Shown here in pieces: positions 49,118 through 58,453 of a DNA stretch of 64,000 nt. The notes under the pieces were generated by a model that made no database searches, had not been told where the DNA came from, and was given only the letters and a program-made list of their open reading frames with translations. Source of the stretch: Cellulophaga lytica DSM 7489 (GTDB lineage: Bacteria; Bacteroidota; Bacteroidia; Flavobacteriales; Flavobacteriaceae); contig NC_015167.1 of NCBI RefSeq assembly GCF_000190595.1, forward strand, positions 2,646,001 through 2,710,000, in the 5' to 3' direction. Each line of letters opens with the position of its first letter. The first letter of the stretch is position 1. The position numbers and the translations under genes are program-made.

Positions 49118-51304
49118 ATGTCTATAGTAAGGTTTAATGCTGTTAGAGAAAGTTTGTCTAGAGAAAACTTTGTGATAAATGAAAAAGGTAGCAGATCTAA
49201 AAAATTTGGAAATCATGTTTTTAACGAGGAGAGAATGCTGCAATTTTTAACTAAAGATGCACTTGCAACCGTAAAAGATGCTATTTTTTCTGGTGCTAAA
49301 ATAGATCGTAAAATTGCAGATCAAGTAGCAGAAGGTATAAAGTCATGGGCCATTACAATGGGTGCTACACATTACACCCATTGGTTTCAGCCACTAACAG
49401 GTACAACTGCAGAAAAACATGATGCCTTTTTTGATGTTTTAAGTGATGGTAGAGCACTAGAAAAATTTGGAGGGGGACAATTGGTACAGCAAGAGCCAGA
49501 TGCTTCTAGTTTTCCTAGCGGAGGAATTAGAAATACGTTTGAAGCCAGAGGTTATACAGCATGGGATCCTACTTCTGCAGCTTTTATTTATGATAAAACT
49601 TTGTGTATACCTACCATATTTGTATCCTACACTGGTGAGGCTTTAGATAATAAAGCACCACTTTTACGAGCACTTTCTGCTGTAGATGAAGCAGCAACTG
49701 CTGTGGCTAAATATTTTGATAAAAATGTAACTAAAGTAAATGCAACACTAGGGTGGGAGCAAGAGTATTTTGTTATAGACAAATCTTTGGCATATTCTAG
49801 ACCAGATATTGTACTTACAGGTAGAACTCTTGTTGGGCATCATGCAGCAAAAGGCCAACAGTTAGATGATCATTACTTTGGAGTTATACCTAGTAGGGTT
49901 TTAAATTTCATGAAGGAACTTGAAGTAGAGTGTATAAAACTTGGTATACCTGTAAAAACAAGGCATAATGAGGTTGCTCCTAATCAGTTTGAGCTAGCAC
50001 CAGTTTTTGAAGAAGCAAACCTAGCCGTAGACCATAACCTATTATTAATGGACGTTATGGATAAAATTGCAGACAAGCACAATTTAAAAGTATTGTTTCA
50101 TGAAAAACCATTTGCACATATAAATGGGTCTGGTAAACATAACAATTGGTCATTAGCTACAGATACAGGTACTAATTTGTTAAGTCCTGGTTCTACACCA
50201 ATGAAAAATCTTCAGTTTTTAACATTCTTTATCAATACTATAAAAGCAGTAGATACGTATGAGGAGTTATTAAGATCTTCAATAGCATCTGCAAGTAACG
50301 ATCACAGGCTAGGAGCTAATGAAGCTCCACCAGCTATTTTTTCAATATTTATAGGTACACAATTAAGCAGTGTGTTAGATGAGTTAGAAGGTGTATCTAA
50401 AGGTAAATTATCGCCAGAAGAAAAAACAGAGCTTAAATTAAATGTAGTTGGTAAAATACCAGAAATACTTTTAGATAATACAGACCGTAACAGAACATCT
50501 CCTTTTGCATTTACAGGAAATAAGTTTGAGATGCGTGGTGTTGGTTCTAAAACAAACTGCTCTAAACCAATGACCGTTTTAAATACTATTGTTGCAAAAC
50601 AATTAATAGATTTTAAAAAAGAGGTAGATGAGCTTATAGATGATAAAAACTTAAAAAAAGACGAAGCTGTTTTTAATATATTAAGAGAATATATAAAAAC
50701 GTCTAAAAGAATTAGGTTTGATGGTGATGGGTATAGTAAAGAATGGGAAAAAGAGGCCAAAAAGAGAAAGCTTAGCAATAATAAAACTACTCCAGAAGCT
50801 TTAAAGGTTTTAACATCTAAACAAAGTTTAGACTTGTTTAAATCTATGAATGTAATGAGCGAAGTAGAAGTTTCTGCCAGACAAGAAATTGAGCTAGAAT
50901 CATACATTATGCACGTACAAATAGAAGGTCGTGTGTTTAATGAATTGGTATACAGCCATATTGTTCCTGCGGCTTTAGCATATCAAAATAAACTACTAAA
51001 AACTGTTCTTGGTTTAAAAGAAATTTATGGCAATAATTACAAGTCAATGGCAGCAGCACAATTAACCATTTTAGAGCAAATAGCAGAACATATAAATGAG
51101 ATAAAAACAAAGACAGATACAATGACGCAAGCTCGTAGAGATGCCAATAACTTAAAAGACTTAAGTAAAAAGGCATTTGCTTATTGTGATAGTGTAAAGC
51201 CATTTTTTGATGAAATTAGATACCATAGTGATAAGTTAGAGCAATTGATAGAGAATGAGTTATGGCCGTTAACTAAGTATAGAGAACTGCTATTTACAAA
51301 GTAA
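49118..51304 (+). CDS. glnN: Glutamine synthetase type III
   Basis: 728 residues, the GSIII size typical of Bacteroidota and cyanobacteria. Motifs are AFIYDKTLCIPTIFVSYTGE near 151, TLGWEQEYFVIDKSLA near 211, HNEVAPNQFELAPVFEEAN near 286 and HEKPFAHINGSGKHNNWSL near 328. The long C-terminal helical part is specific to type III. It assimilates ammonium. Presence of both GSII and GSIII suggests that one is used under nitrogen limitation; which one is not visible here. Confidence 0.96.
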   Translation: MSIVRFNAVRESLSRENFVINEKGSRSKKFGNHVFNEERMLQFLTKDALATVKDAIFSGAKIDRKIADQVAEGIKSWAITMGATHYTHWFQPLTGTTAEKHDAFFDVLSDGRALEKFGGGQLVQQEPDASSFPSGGIRNTFEARGYTAWDPTSAAFIYDKTLCIPTIFVSYTGEALDNKAPLLRALSAVDEAATAVAKYFDKNVTKVNATLGWEQEYFVIDKSLAYSRPDIVLTGRTLVGHHAAKGQQLDDHYFGVIPSRVLNFMKELEVECIKLGIPVKTRHNEVAPNQFELAPVFEEANLAVDHNLLLMDVMDKIADKHNLKVLFHEKPFAHINGSGKHNNWSLATDTGTNLLSPGSTPMKNLQFLTFFINTIKAVDTYEELLRSSIASASNDHRLGANEAPPAIFSIFIGTQLSSVLDELEGVSKGKLSPEEKTELKLNVVGKIPEILLDNTDRNRTSPFAFTGNKFEMRGVGSKTNCSKPMTVLNTIVAKQLIDFKKEVDELIDDKNLKKDEAVFNILREYIKTSKRIRFDGDGYSKEWEKEAKKRKLSNNKTTPEALKVLTSKQSLDLFKSMNVMSEVEVSARQEIELESYIMHVQIEGRVFNELVYSHIVPAALAYQNKLLKTVLGLKEIYGNNYKSMAAAQLTILEQIAEHINEIKTKTDTMTQARRDANNLKDLSKKAFAYCDSVKPFFDEIRYHSDKLEQLIENELWPLTKYRELLFTK

Positions 51305-51425
51305 AAATGAATAGTAAAAAGCAATTGCTTTTAGTTATTTTTAGGATTTTTTTAGATGTCTAATGGGGGAATTACATTAATATCATATATTTGTTTCTTG
51401 ATATAAATCAAACCTATTTGAAAAT

Positions 51426-52379
51426 ATGGAATATTTAGACTTTGAACTCCCTATCAAAGAACTAGAAGAGCAGTTAGATAAGTGTCAGATTATTGGCAAG
51501 GAGAGTGATGTTGATGTATCTGAAACTTGTAAGCAGATAGAGAAAAAATTAACAGAGACTAGAAAAGATATATATAAGAATCTTACACCATGGCAAAGGG
51601 TGCAACTTTCTAGACACCCAAACAGACCTTATACATTAGATTATATAAATGCAATCTGCGGAGATACTTTTTTAGAGCTTCACGGAGACCGTAATGTAAA
51701 AGATGATAAAGCTATGATTGGTGGCCTTGGAAAAATTGGGGATCAGAGTTTTATGTTTATTGGTCAACAAAAAGGATTTAATACTAAAACAAGACAATAC
51801 CGTAACTTTGGTATGGCTAACCCAGAGGGTTACCGTAAAGCTTTACGTTTAATGAAATCTGCAGAGAAATTTAATGTTCCTGTAGTATGTTTTATAGATA
51901 CTCCAGGTGCTTACCCAGGTATTGAAGCAGAAGAACGCGGACAAGGAGAAGCTATTGCACGTAATATATTAGAAATGACTCGCCTTAAAGTACCAATAAT
52001 TGTTGTTATAATAGGTGAAGGTGCTTCTGGTGGCGCATTAGGTATAGGTGTGGGAGATAAAGTGTTAATGTTAGAAAATACGTGGTATTCTGTAATATCT
52101 CCAGAATCTTGTTCTTCTATTTTATGGAGAAGCTGGGAATATAAGGAGCAAGCTGCAGAGGCATTAAAACTTACTGCTACAGATATGAAGAAATTAAAAC
52201 TTATTGACGAAATTGTACGTGAACCAGCAGGTGGAGCTCATGCAAACAGAGATAAGAATTTTACAATTGTAAAAAACAAAATTATTTCTCATTTTGAAGA
52301 TTTAAAAAAGTTATCACCAAAAGAATTGGTAGAAACTAGAATGGATAAATATGCTAGTATGGGAGTCTTTAACGGCTAA
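51426..52379 (+). CDS. accA: Acetyl-CoA carboxylase carboxyltransferase subunit alpha
   Basis: 317 residues, the usual length. The subunit transfers CO2 from biotin carboxyl carrier protein to acetyl-CoA to give malonyl-CoA for fatty-acid synthesis. Visible signatures: [14 protein letters not shown] near 59, FELHGDRN-type [14 protein letters not shown] near 78, [20 protein letters not shown] near 159-178 and [16 protein letters not shown] near 198. The oxyanion and CoA-binding glycines are intact. The beta subunit gene is not nearby. Confidence 0.96.
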   Translation: MEYLDFELPIKELEEQLDKCQIIGKESDVDVSETCKQIEKKLTETRKDIYKNLTPWQRVQLSRHPNRPYTLDYINAICGDTFLELHGDRNVKDDKAMIGGLGKIGDQSFMFIGQQKGFNTKTRQYRNFGMANPEGYRKALRLMKSAEKFNVPVVCFIDTPGAYPGIEAEERGQGEAIARNILEMTRLKVPIIVVIIGEGASGGALGIGVGDKVLMLENTWYSVISPESCSSILWRSWEYKEQAAEALKLTATDMKKLKLIDEIVREPAGGAHANRDKNFTIVKNKIISHFEDLKKLSPKELVETRMDKYASMGVFNG

Positions 52380-52404
52380 CAGGCATTTTTATTCAAAATA
52401 ATAG

Positions 52405-52438
52405 AAATCCAAAGACTTAGGCTTTGGATTTTTTTTGG
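52405..52438 (+). terminator. Terminator after accA
   Basis: AAATCCAAAG/CTTTGGATTT with a 7-nt loop followed by a T run, 25 bp after the stop. Confidence 0.85.
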
Positions 52439-52547
52439 TTATGAACACAAATTCGTAACTTATCAACAGGTCAATTGTTAATCACTAGTGAATATAACTA
52501 TACCTATTATAAAGTTAACTAAACGTTAATTGCATACTTTAGCAGAT

Positions 52548-54098
52548 ATGGATAAGCCAAGCCCAGTATTAGGACATAAGATAGATAAATCTACAATAAT
52601 AAATTTAGAGAAAGGAAAAATACCGCCACAAGCCGTTGATTTAGAGGAGGTTGTGATTGGCGCAATGATGATAGATAAAAAAGGTGTAGATGAGGTTATA
52701 GATATTTTACACCCAGATGTTTTTTATAAAGATGCCCACAAGCATATTTATGAAGCAATTTTTAAGTTGTTTGAATCTTCTGAACCTATAGATTTATTAA
52801 CTGTTTCTACCCAATTAAAACAAGATGGTAAGTTAGAAGCTGTTGGTGGAGATTTTTATTTAATCAAATTAACCCAAAAAGTAACATCTTCTGCTCATAT
52901 TGAGTTTCATGCAAGAATTATTCTTCAGAAATTTATACAAAGAAGTTTAATTAAAATATCTAATGAAATTATACAAGAGGCTTATGATGAGGCTACAGAT
53001 GTATTTGATTTGTTAGATACAGCAGAATCTAAATTATATGACGTTACACAAGGTAACTTAAAACGTTCTGCAGAAACGGCACAAAATTTAGTTATACAAG
53101 CTAAAAAAAGAATTGAAGAGATATCTGGTAAAGAAGGATTAAGTGGTGTGCCATCTGGTTTTCATAAGTTAGATGAATTAACATCTGGCTGGCAACCAAG
53201 TGATTTAATTATTGTGGCCGCACGTCCTGGTATGGGTAAAACTGCCTTTACATTGTCTATGGCACGTAATATGGCAGTGCAGTCTCAAATGCCAGTTGCT
53301 TTTTTCTCTCTAGAGATGTCTTCTGTACAGTTAATTACAAGACTTATTTCGTCAGAAACCGGATTGTCTTCTGAAAAACTTCGTACTGGTAAATTAGAAA
53401 AACACGAATGGGAGCAATTAAACGTAAAGGTAAAAACCTTAGAGTCTGCTCCTTTGTTTATAGATGATACTCCTTCGCTTTCTATTTTTGATTTAAGAGC
53501 AAAATGTAGAAGATTGGCATCTCAGCACGGTATAAAAATGATTATGATTGATTATTTGCAACTTATGACTGCAGGTGGTACGCAAAAAGGAGGAAACCGT
53601 GAACAAGAGATTTCAACAATTTCTAGAAACTTAAAGGCGCTTGCAAAAGAACTTAATGTTCCAGTTATTGCACTTTCGCAGTTGTCAAGGGCGGTAGAAA
53701 CACGTGGTGGAAGTAAAAGACCGGTTTTATCAGATTTACGTGAATCTGGAGCAATTGAACAAGATGCAGATATTGTATCATTTATATATAGACCCGAGTA
53801 CTATAAAATTGATGAATGGGATGATGATGAGCATTCGCCAACACAAGGTCAGGGTGAATTTATTGTTGCAAAACACAGAAACGGTGGTTTAGAGAATATT
53901 AGACTTAAGTTTATTGGTAGTCAAGGTAAATTTGATAACCTAGATGATTTTGATTCTCCTTTTGAGTATCAATCTAAAATGAACGAAAATGAAGAAAACC
54001 CATTTTTAACTCAAGGCTTACCAAGTGCAAATGAAGCTTTTGGTAGTTCTATGAACGATGGTTTACCTCCAGAAGATGATAATGATGTTCCTTTTTAA
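52548..54098 (+). CDS. dnaB: Replicative DNA helicase
   Basis: 516 residues from the ATG at 52548; the frame can be extended to a TTG at 52530 without gain. The N-terminal DnaB domain spans about 20-125 (PPQAVDLEEVVIGAMMIDKK). The RecA-like C-terminal domain has Walker A VAARPGMGKTAFTLSMARN near 224-242, Walker B IDYLQLMT near 336 and the DRESGAIEQDAD-like LRESGAIEQDADIVSFIYRP motif near 395. No intein is present. Unwinds DNA at the fork as a hexamer with primase. Acidic flexible tail ending DDNDVPF. Confidence 0.96.
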   Translation: MDKPSPVLGHKIDKSTIINLEKGKIPPQAVDLEEVVIGAMMIDKKGVDEVIDILHPDVFYKDAHKHIYEAIFKLFESSEPIDLLTVSTQLKQDGKLEAVGGDFYLIKLTQKVTSSAHIEFHARIILQKFIQRSLIKISNEIIQEAYDEATDVFDLLDTAESKLYDVTQGNLKRSAETAQNLVIQAKKRIEEISGKEGLSGVPSGFHKLDELTSGWQPSDLIIVAARPGMGKTAFTLSMARNMAVQSQMPVAFFSLEMSSVQLITRLISSETGLSSEKLRTGKLEKHEWEQLNVKVKTLESAPLFIDDTPSLSIFDLRAKCRRLASQHGIKMIMIDYLQLMTAGGTQKGGNREQEISTISRNLKALAKELNVPVIALSQLSRAVETRGGSKRPVLSDLRESGAIEQDADIVSFIYRPEYYKIDEWDDDEHSPTQGQGEFIVAKHRNGGLENIRLKFIGSQGKFDNLDDFDSPFEYQSKMNENEENPFLTQGLPSANEAFGSSMNDGLPPEDDNDVPF

Positions 54099-54125
54099 TT
54101 TAGGAAACATATAATATAATATGCT

Positions 54126-54163
54126 AAAAGCTAGTCTTAATAAATAATTTAAGACTAGCTTTT
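54126..54163. terminator. Terminator after dnaB
   Basis: AAAAGCTAGTCTTAA (54126-54140) and TTAAGACTAGCTTTT (54149-54163) form a perfect 15-bp stem. Confidence 0.85.
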
Positions 54164-54217
54164 ATGTTTTAAATGGCTAATTAAGTACCTTTAATAAAGT
54201 TAAAATTACCTAAACAA

Positions 54218-55477
54218 ATGCGTAAGTATCTTCTATTGGCATCAATTTTATTTATTTCATTAAATGCATTGGCTTCTAATATCCTAATTCCTATGGATGC
54301 AGAAAGTCAAAAAAATCATTTAAAAGCATATGGTATTACCTATTGGGTGCTTGCCAAACAACAAAAAGTACAGTGGCTGCTAAATTACAGAGGTGGTTCT
54401 TTTTTGCTGCCAGATGGTGATGCAATACGTAAAGAATGCCAAATTAGAGGAGTTTCTTTTGAAGTTTTGTCTTCTGCTCAGGCAGAAAGTATTTTGGATG
54501 AAATAAGTAGTCCGTCTAAAAATCAAGATGCAGTTATCTTAGAAAAAGCACCCAAAATTGCTGTTTATTCACCTAAAGGTAATCAACCGTGGGATGATGC
54601 TGTTACTATGGTGTTAACCTATGCAGAGATTCCGTATGTTACTATTTATGATGAAGAGGTTTTAAGTGATAAATTGGCCTTGTATGATTGGTTGCATTTG
54701 CATCATGAAGATTTTACTGGGCAATATGGTAAATTTTATGGTAGTTATAAAGCAGCACCTTGGTATATTGAAAACAAGAAAAAATCCGAAGAATTAGCAA
54801 ACAAGTTAGGATATTCAAAAGTATCTGAAGAGAAAAGAGATGTAGCTTTAAAAATTAAAAATTATGTGATAGGAGGTGGTTTTATGTTTGCAATGTGTTC
54901 TGCTACAGATAGTTTTGATATTGCTTTGTCTGCAGAAGGTGTAGATATTTGTGAACCTATGTTTGATGGTGATGCGTCAGACCCAAGTTATCAATCTCAA
55001 ATAGATTATAAGAAAACTTTTGCCTTTACTAATTTTACGTTAGAACGTAACCCTTCTATTTATGAGTTTTCATCTATAGACATGACAAGAAAAAGACAAA
55101 TAGCTAAAGAAACAGATTATTTTTCTTTAATGGATTTTTCTGCTAAATGGGATCCTGTGCCAACTATGCTTTGCCAAAATCACACATCTTTAGTTAAAGG
55201 TTTTATGGGGCAAACAACCTCGTTTAATAGATTTGAAATAAAACCTACAGTTTTGGTTTTGGGTGAAAATAAAATTAATAATGAGGCTAGGTATATTCAC
55301 GGCATAAAAGGTAAAGGCTTTTTTACGTTTTATGGTGGTCATGACCCAGAGGATTACCAGCATAGAGTAGGGGATCCTAAAACTGAATTAGAATTACACC
55401 CTACTTCACCAGGTTATAGGTTAATATTAAATAATGTGTTGTTTCCTGCGGCTCGTAAAAAAAAGAAGAAAACTTAA
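54218..55477 (+). CDS. Secreted conserved protein (often labelled asparagine synthetase B)
   Basis: 419 residues with a signal peptide (MRKYLLLASILFISLNALAS). NILIPMDAESQKNHLKAYGI and YWVLAKQQKVQWLLNYRGGS open the mature part. A central segment (KIAVYSPKGNQPWDDAVTMV, then LHHEDFTGQYGKFYG) suggests a class I glutamine-amidotransferase-like or peptidase fold, and GGGFMFAMCSATDSFD near 223 has a nucleophile-elbow look with a Cys. In flavobacterial genomes this protein is commonly named asparagine synthetase B, although the length and signal peptide argue against that enzyme. True role unknown. Confidence 0.75.
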   Translation: MRKYLLLASILFISLNALASNILIPMDAESQKNHLKAYGITYWVLAKQQKVQWLLNYRGGSFLLPDGDAIRKECQIRGVSFEVLSSAQAESILDEISSPSKNQDAVILEKAPKIAVYSPKGNQPWDDAVTMVLTYAEIPYVTIYDEEVLSDKLALYDWLHLHHEDFTGQYGKFYGSYKAAPWYIENKKKSEELANKLGYSKVSEEKRDVALKIKNYVIGGGFMFAMCSATDSFDIALSAEGVDICEPMFDGDASDPSYQSQIDYKKTFAFTNFTLERNPSIYEFSSIDMTRKRQIAKETDYFSLMDFSAKWDPVPTMLCQNHTSLVKGFMGQTTSFNRFEIKPTVLVLGENKINNEARYIHGIKGKGFFTFYGGHDPEDYQHRVGDPKTELELHPTSPGYRLILNNVLFPAARKKKKKT

Positions 55478-55480
55478 GTG

Positions 55481-56278
55481 TTAGCTTTCTAAAAGCTTAT
55501 CTAATATTGTCTCTACTCCAAATTCATCATTGCTTTTTGTACGGTAGTTTGCTGCTTTGGTAACATTTGGGTGTGCATTAGCCATTGCAAAACTAAAATC
55601 TGCGAGTGCTAACATTTCTAAGTCGTTATTAAAATCTCCAAATGCCATTGTTTCTGATGAAGATATATTAAACATATCTTGTAATTTTTTTAGAGCGTGC
55701 CCTTTGTGTGCATCGTTGTGAGACAGGTCTAGCCAATTCTCTCCAGATACTTTCACTTTTAGTTTAGACTCTAGATGTTTTACTTTTGGGTAGATATAGT
55801 TTTCAGAGCTCTCAAAATGATAAATAGCAATTTTTAAAATATCATCTTCATAGTTGCGTAAGCTATCTAAAACTTCGTATTCTGCATAATACTCTTTAAA
55901 CTTTTCTTTAAACTCTTCAGAGTCTGATGCTATATAGGCCTTTTTTTTACCGCATAATACAGGGTAAACATCATCTATAGTGTCAATTAAATTTAGAAGC
56001 TCTGTAATTGTAGTGTTGTCTAAGCCTGTTTGCAGTAGTTCTTTATTTTTGTTTTTAGCAATAGCACCATTTTCTGCTATAACTAAAATATCATCTTTAA
56101 TGCTATGCAATTTATCTATTATACTGTGGTATTGTCTTCCGCTTGCAGCTACAAAAAGAATATTATTCTCTTTTAATTTTTTAAATTGATTAAAAAACTT
56201 TTCACTAACCTCATGTTTAGAGTTTAGTAGTGTACCATCCATATCGGTAACTACCATTTTCACTTTTGATAAATCCAT
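55481..56278 (-). CDS. HAD-superfamily hydrolase, Cof type
   Basis: 265 residues. Motif I is VVTDMDGTLLNSKHEV near residues 10-25 (nucleophile Asp in DxDGT), motif II VAASGRQY near 44, and motifs III/IV HKGHALKKLQ and GDFNNDLEMLALA near 192-230. The C2B cap between them is typical of the Cof/YbiV group that dephosphorylates sugar phosphates or flavin nucleotides. The exact substrate is not predictable. It converges with the secreted protein gene 3 nt away. Confidence 0.93.
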   Translation of the reverse strand: MDLSKVKMVVTDMDGTLLNSKHEVSEKFFNQFKKLKENNILFVAASGRQYHSIIDKLHSIKDDILVIAENGAIAKNKNKELLQTGLDNTTITELLNLIDTIDDVYPVLCGKKKAYIASDSEEFKEKFKEYYAEYEVLDSLRNYEDDILKIAIYHFESSENYIYPKVKHLESKLKVKVSGENWLDLSHNDAHKGHALKKLQDMFNISSSETMAFGDFNNDLEMLALADFSFAMANAHPNVTKAANYRTKSNDEFGVETILDKLLES

Positions 56279-56382
56279 ATTTATGCTAATTATAAGCTAC
56301 AAAGATATCTTTAACTCTTTATAATCATATAAAATTTAGTTAAACATTTTGTAAATGGAAATTAAAAAAGAGATAAATAGGT

Positions 56383-56769
56383 TTAAATAAATTTAATACT
56401 CAACGGGTATTTGTATAGTCTTTTTTCAGAAGCAGCCATACCACCCATTATTGGAGTTATTATCATTAATAAAGCTAGTGCAATACCAACAAAAAATAGT
56501 ATAAATAAAAATAAAATGCCTACAATGAATAATGATAAAAACATAGATATTAATAATAATACAAAAAATACCACGGAGTAAATTAGTACACTAATTTGAA
56601 AATTAATAACAGCTCTTCCATGAGCATCCATATCTTTCACTTCAGTCTTTTTAGAAGACCACATTATTATGGGTACAATAATACCAAACGGCCCTAAAAA
56701 ATTTAGTAGTTGGGAGTAGTGCATTAAAGATATGTTGCTATAATCTTCAGGTAATTCATTGTTGAGCAT
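56383..56769 (-). CDS. DUF4870 membrane protein
   Basis: 128 residues. The pattern MHYSQLLNFLGPFGIIVPII followed by W, then DAHGRAVINFQISVLIYSVV, matches DUF4870, a small protein with three or four membrane segments. A very hydrophobic stretch (VLLLISMFLSLFIVGILFLF) fills the second half. The start overlaps the stop of the small upstream gene by 1 nt (TAATG), so the two are translated together. Function unknown. Confidence 0.85.
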   Translation of the reverse strand: MLNNELPEDYSNISLMHYSQLLNFLGPFGIIVPIIMWSSKKTEVKDMDAHGRAVINFQISVLIYSVVFFVLLLISMFLSLFIVGILFLFILFFVGIALALLMIITPIMGGMAASEKRLYKYPLSIKFI

Positions 56770-56912
56770 TAGCTTTTATTGTGTTTGGTTCTACGTATTT
56801 CGTAAAACGTTAAAAAAGCTGTAATTAGTATGCAAATAGTAATGAAAATATATGGTTTTTGTTCGGTAAGGTTAATTAAGAAATCTGTCATTTCTGAAAA
56901 TTCTCCTGTCAT
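56769..56912 (-). CDS. Small single-pass membrane protein, 47 aa
   Basis: The minus strand encodes 47 residues: MTGEFSEMTDFLINLTEQKP, then YIFITICILITAFLTFYEIR, then RTKHNKS. One membrane segment of about 18 residues is followed by a basic cytoplasmic tail. The stop TAA shares its last A with the ATG of the DUF4870 gene, which supports translation. A second in-frame ATG at codon 8 is possible. No named family. Confidence 0.6.
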   Translation of the reverse strand: MTGEFSEMTDFLINLTEQKPYIFITICILITAFLTFYEIRRTKHNKS

Positions 56913-57062
56913 AATCGTTTCTTTCTTTAAAAATTTAAGTCATACATTAGATGTAAAACAGTTAAAAAGGTTGCTTGTATTAAGCAAAAAAATATTAGTT
57001 ATAGTATAAAACTTATCATTAGTGTAAATGTTGTGGTGACTAAGCTAAAGTTTTCCTAAAAA

Positions 57063-57090
57063 AAAACCTGCTCTTAAAAGAGCAGGTTTT
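57063..57090. terminator. Terminator of the thrS-infC-rpmI-rplT operon
   Basis: AAAACCTGCTCTT and AAGAGCAGGTTTT separated by 2 nt, about 30 bp beyond the rplT stop on the minus strand. Confidence 0.85.
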
Positions 57091-57118
57091 ATTCACCTAA
57101 GCGAGATGAATTATTTTT

Positions 57119-57463
57119 TTATTTTACCTTGTTTACAATAGCTTTAAAAGCTTCTGGGTGGTTCATAGCTAAATCAGCTAAAACCTTACGGTTAAGCTCA
57201 ATGTTATTAGCTTTTACTTTACCCATGAATTGAGAATAAGACATTCCATGTAATCTAGCACCCGCATTAATACGAGTAATCCATAAAGCACGGAAATTTC
57301 TTTTCTTAACTCTACGGTCTCTATAAGCATATTGCATTGCTTTTTCAACCGCATTTTTAGCTACTGTCCAAACGTTTTTACGTCTTCCAAAGTAACCTTT
57401 GGCTTGCTTCATTACCTTTTTTCTTCTGGCTCTAGAAGCAACTGAATTTACTGATCTTGGCAT
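57119..57463 (-). CDS. rplT: Ribosomal protein L20
   Basis: 114 residues, very basic, with the L20 signature: [40 protein letters not shown] and the conserved [20 protein letters not shown]. It binds 23S rRNA early in 50S assembly. In other bacteria L20 also represses its own operon by binding the rpmI/infC leader. Here it is the last gene, 96 bp after rpmI, and followed by the terminator. Confidence 0.97.
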   Translation of the reverse strand: MPRSVNSVASRARRKKVMKQAKGYFGRRKNVWTVAKNAVEKAMQYAYRDRRVKKRNFRALWITRINAGARLHGMSYSQFMGKVKANNIELNRKVLADLAMNHPEAFKAIVNKVK

Positions 57464-57559
57464 AAATTTTAATTTTTTTTGTAGTAGGCGGCCTTAATTA
57501 AGACACTTTGTTTTTAAGCCTAACTCCATGGTTAATAATAATTACCGTAAAGAGTTTAA

Positions 57560-57757
57560 TTACTTTAAACGTAATTGCTCTTTAATACTTTTTACATCAG
57601 ACTCATGTACTAATCCGCTATGAGTTAATGCAAGCTTACGCTTTTTAGATTTTTTTGTCAAAATGTGACTCTTAAAAGCGTGCTTTCTTTTTATTTTACC
57701 TGTACCTGTAAGCTTAAAACGCTTCTTAGCACTGGATTTAGTTTTCATTTTAGGCAT
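57560..57757 (-). CDS. rpmI: Ribosomal protein L35
   Basis: 65 residues. [20 protein letters not shown] followed by [20 protein letters not shown] is the L35 pattern. Small basic 50S protein. It lies between infC and rplT as in most bacteria. Confidence 0.97.
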   Translation of the reverse strand: MPKMKTKSSAKKRFKLTGTGKIKRKHAFKSHILTKKSKKRKLALTHSGLVHESDVKSIKEQLRLK

Positions 57758-57865
57758 TTTTCTCCTATTTAATAAATTAAATACCGAAAAAACTCCGGCA
57801 TTTCTCGCTTAGTATTCCAAACTGTTACATTTGGTTTATTTTAAAACACTTAATTACAAGTATTC

Positions 57866-58420
57866 TTATTTCTTCGTTTTAGGAGCTAAAAACATTGTCA
57901 TCCTTTTACCTTCTAACTTAGGCATTTGCTCCACTTTTCCTAGTTCTTCTAGTTCTTGTGCAAGACGTAACAACAATATTTCTCCTTGATCTTTATAGAC
58001 TATAGATCTACCTTTAAAAAATACATATGCCTTTAATTTAGCACCATCTTTTAAAAATTTCTCTGCGTGTTTTTTCTTAAACTCATAATCATGATCATCA
58101 GTTTGTGGTCCAAAACGAATTTCTTTTACAACAACTTTAGACGCTTTGGCTTTCATAACCTTTTCACGCTTCTTTTGCTCGTATAAGAATTTCTTGTAGT
58201 CTATAATTTTACACACAGGAGGGTCTGCTTTTGGTGAGATTTCTACCAAATCTAATTCTAACTCCTCTGCTTTTGCTAAAGCCACTTTTGTTGAGTATAC
58301 ACCAACCTCTACATTATCACCAACTAAACGTACATTAGGTACTTTAATATCGTTGTTGATATTGTGCGGATTCTTGTTCTCTCTTCTCGGCTGCGGCCTA
58401 AATCTCTTTCTAATTGCTAT
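57866..58420 (-). CDS. infC: Translation initiation factor IF-3 with non-canonical start codon
   Basis: 184 residues when read from the ATA codon at 58420, giving the conserved N-terminus [20 protein letters not shown]. The first ATG in frame is at 58285, which would remove the first 45 residues including most of the N-terminal domain. Upstream of ATA the frame has only Lys, Leu, Leu and Val codons before a stop, so the candidates are ATA (58420) or ATT (58414). E. coli infC uses AUU and regulates itself through it. The factor prevents premature 50S joining and checks the initiator tRNA. C-terminal residues [18 protein letters not shown] are normal. Confidence 0.93.
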   Translation of the reverse strand: MAIRKRFRPQPRRENKNPHNINNDIKVPNVRLVGDNVEVGVYSTKVALAKAEELELDLVEISPKADPPVCKIIDYKKFLYEQKKREKVMKAKASKVVVKEIRFGPQTDDHDYEFKKKHAEKFLKDGAKLKAYVFFKGRSIVYKDQGEILLLRLAQELEELGKVEQMPKLEGKRMTMFLAPKTKK

Positions 58421-58453
58421 AACTAATAATTTTTAGATTAAACTTCTATTTTT

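Noticed and set aside
54218..55477. Asparagine synthetase
   Set aside because: The protein has a signal peptide and lacks the N-terminal catalytic Cys and the synthetase PP-motif (SGGxDS) of asparagine synthetase B.
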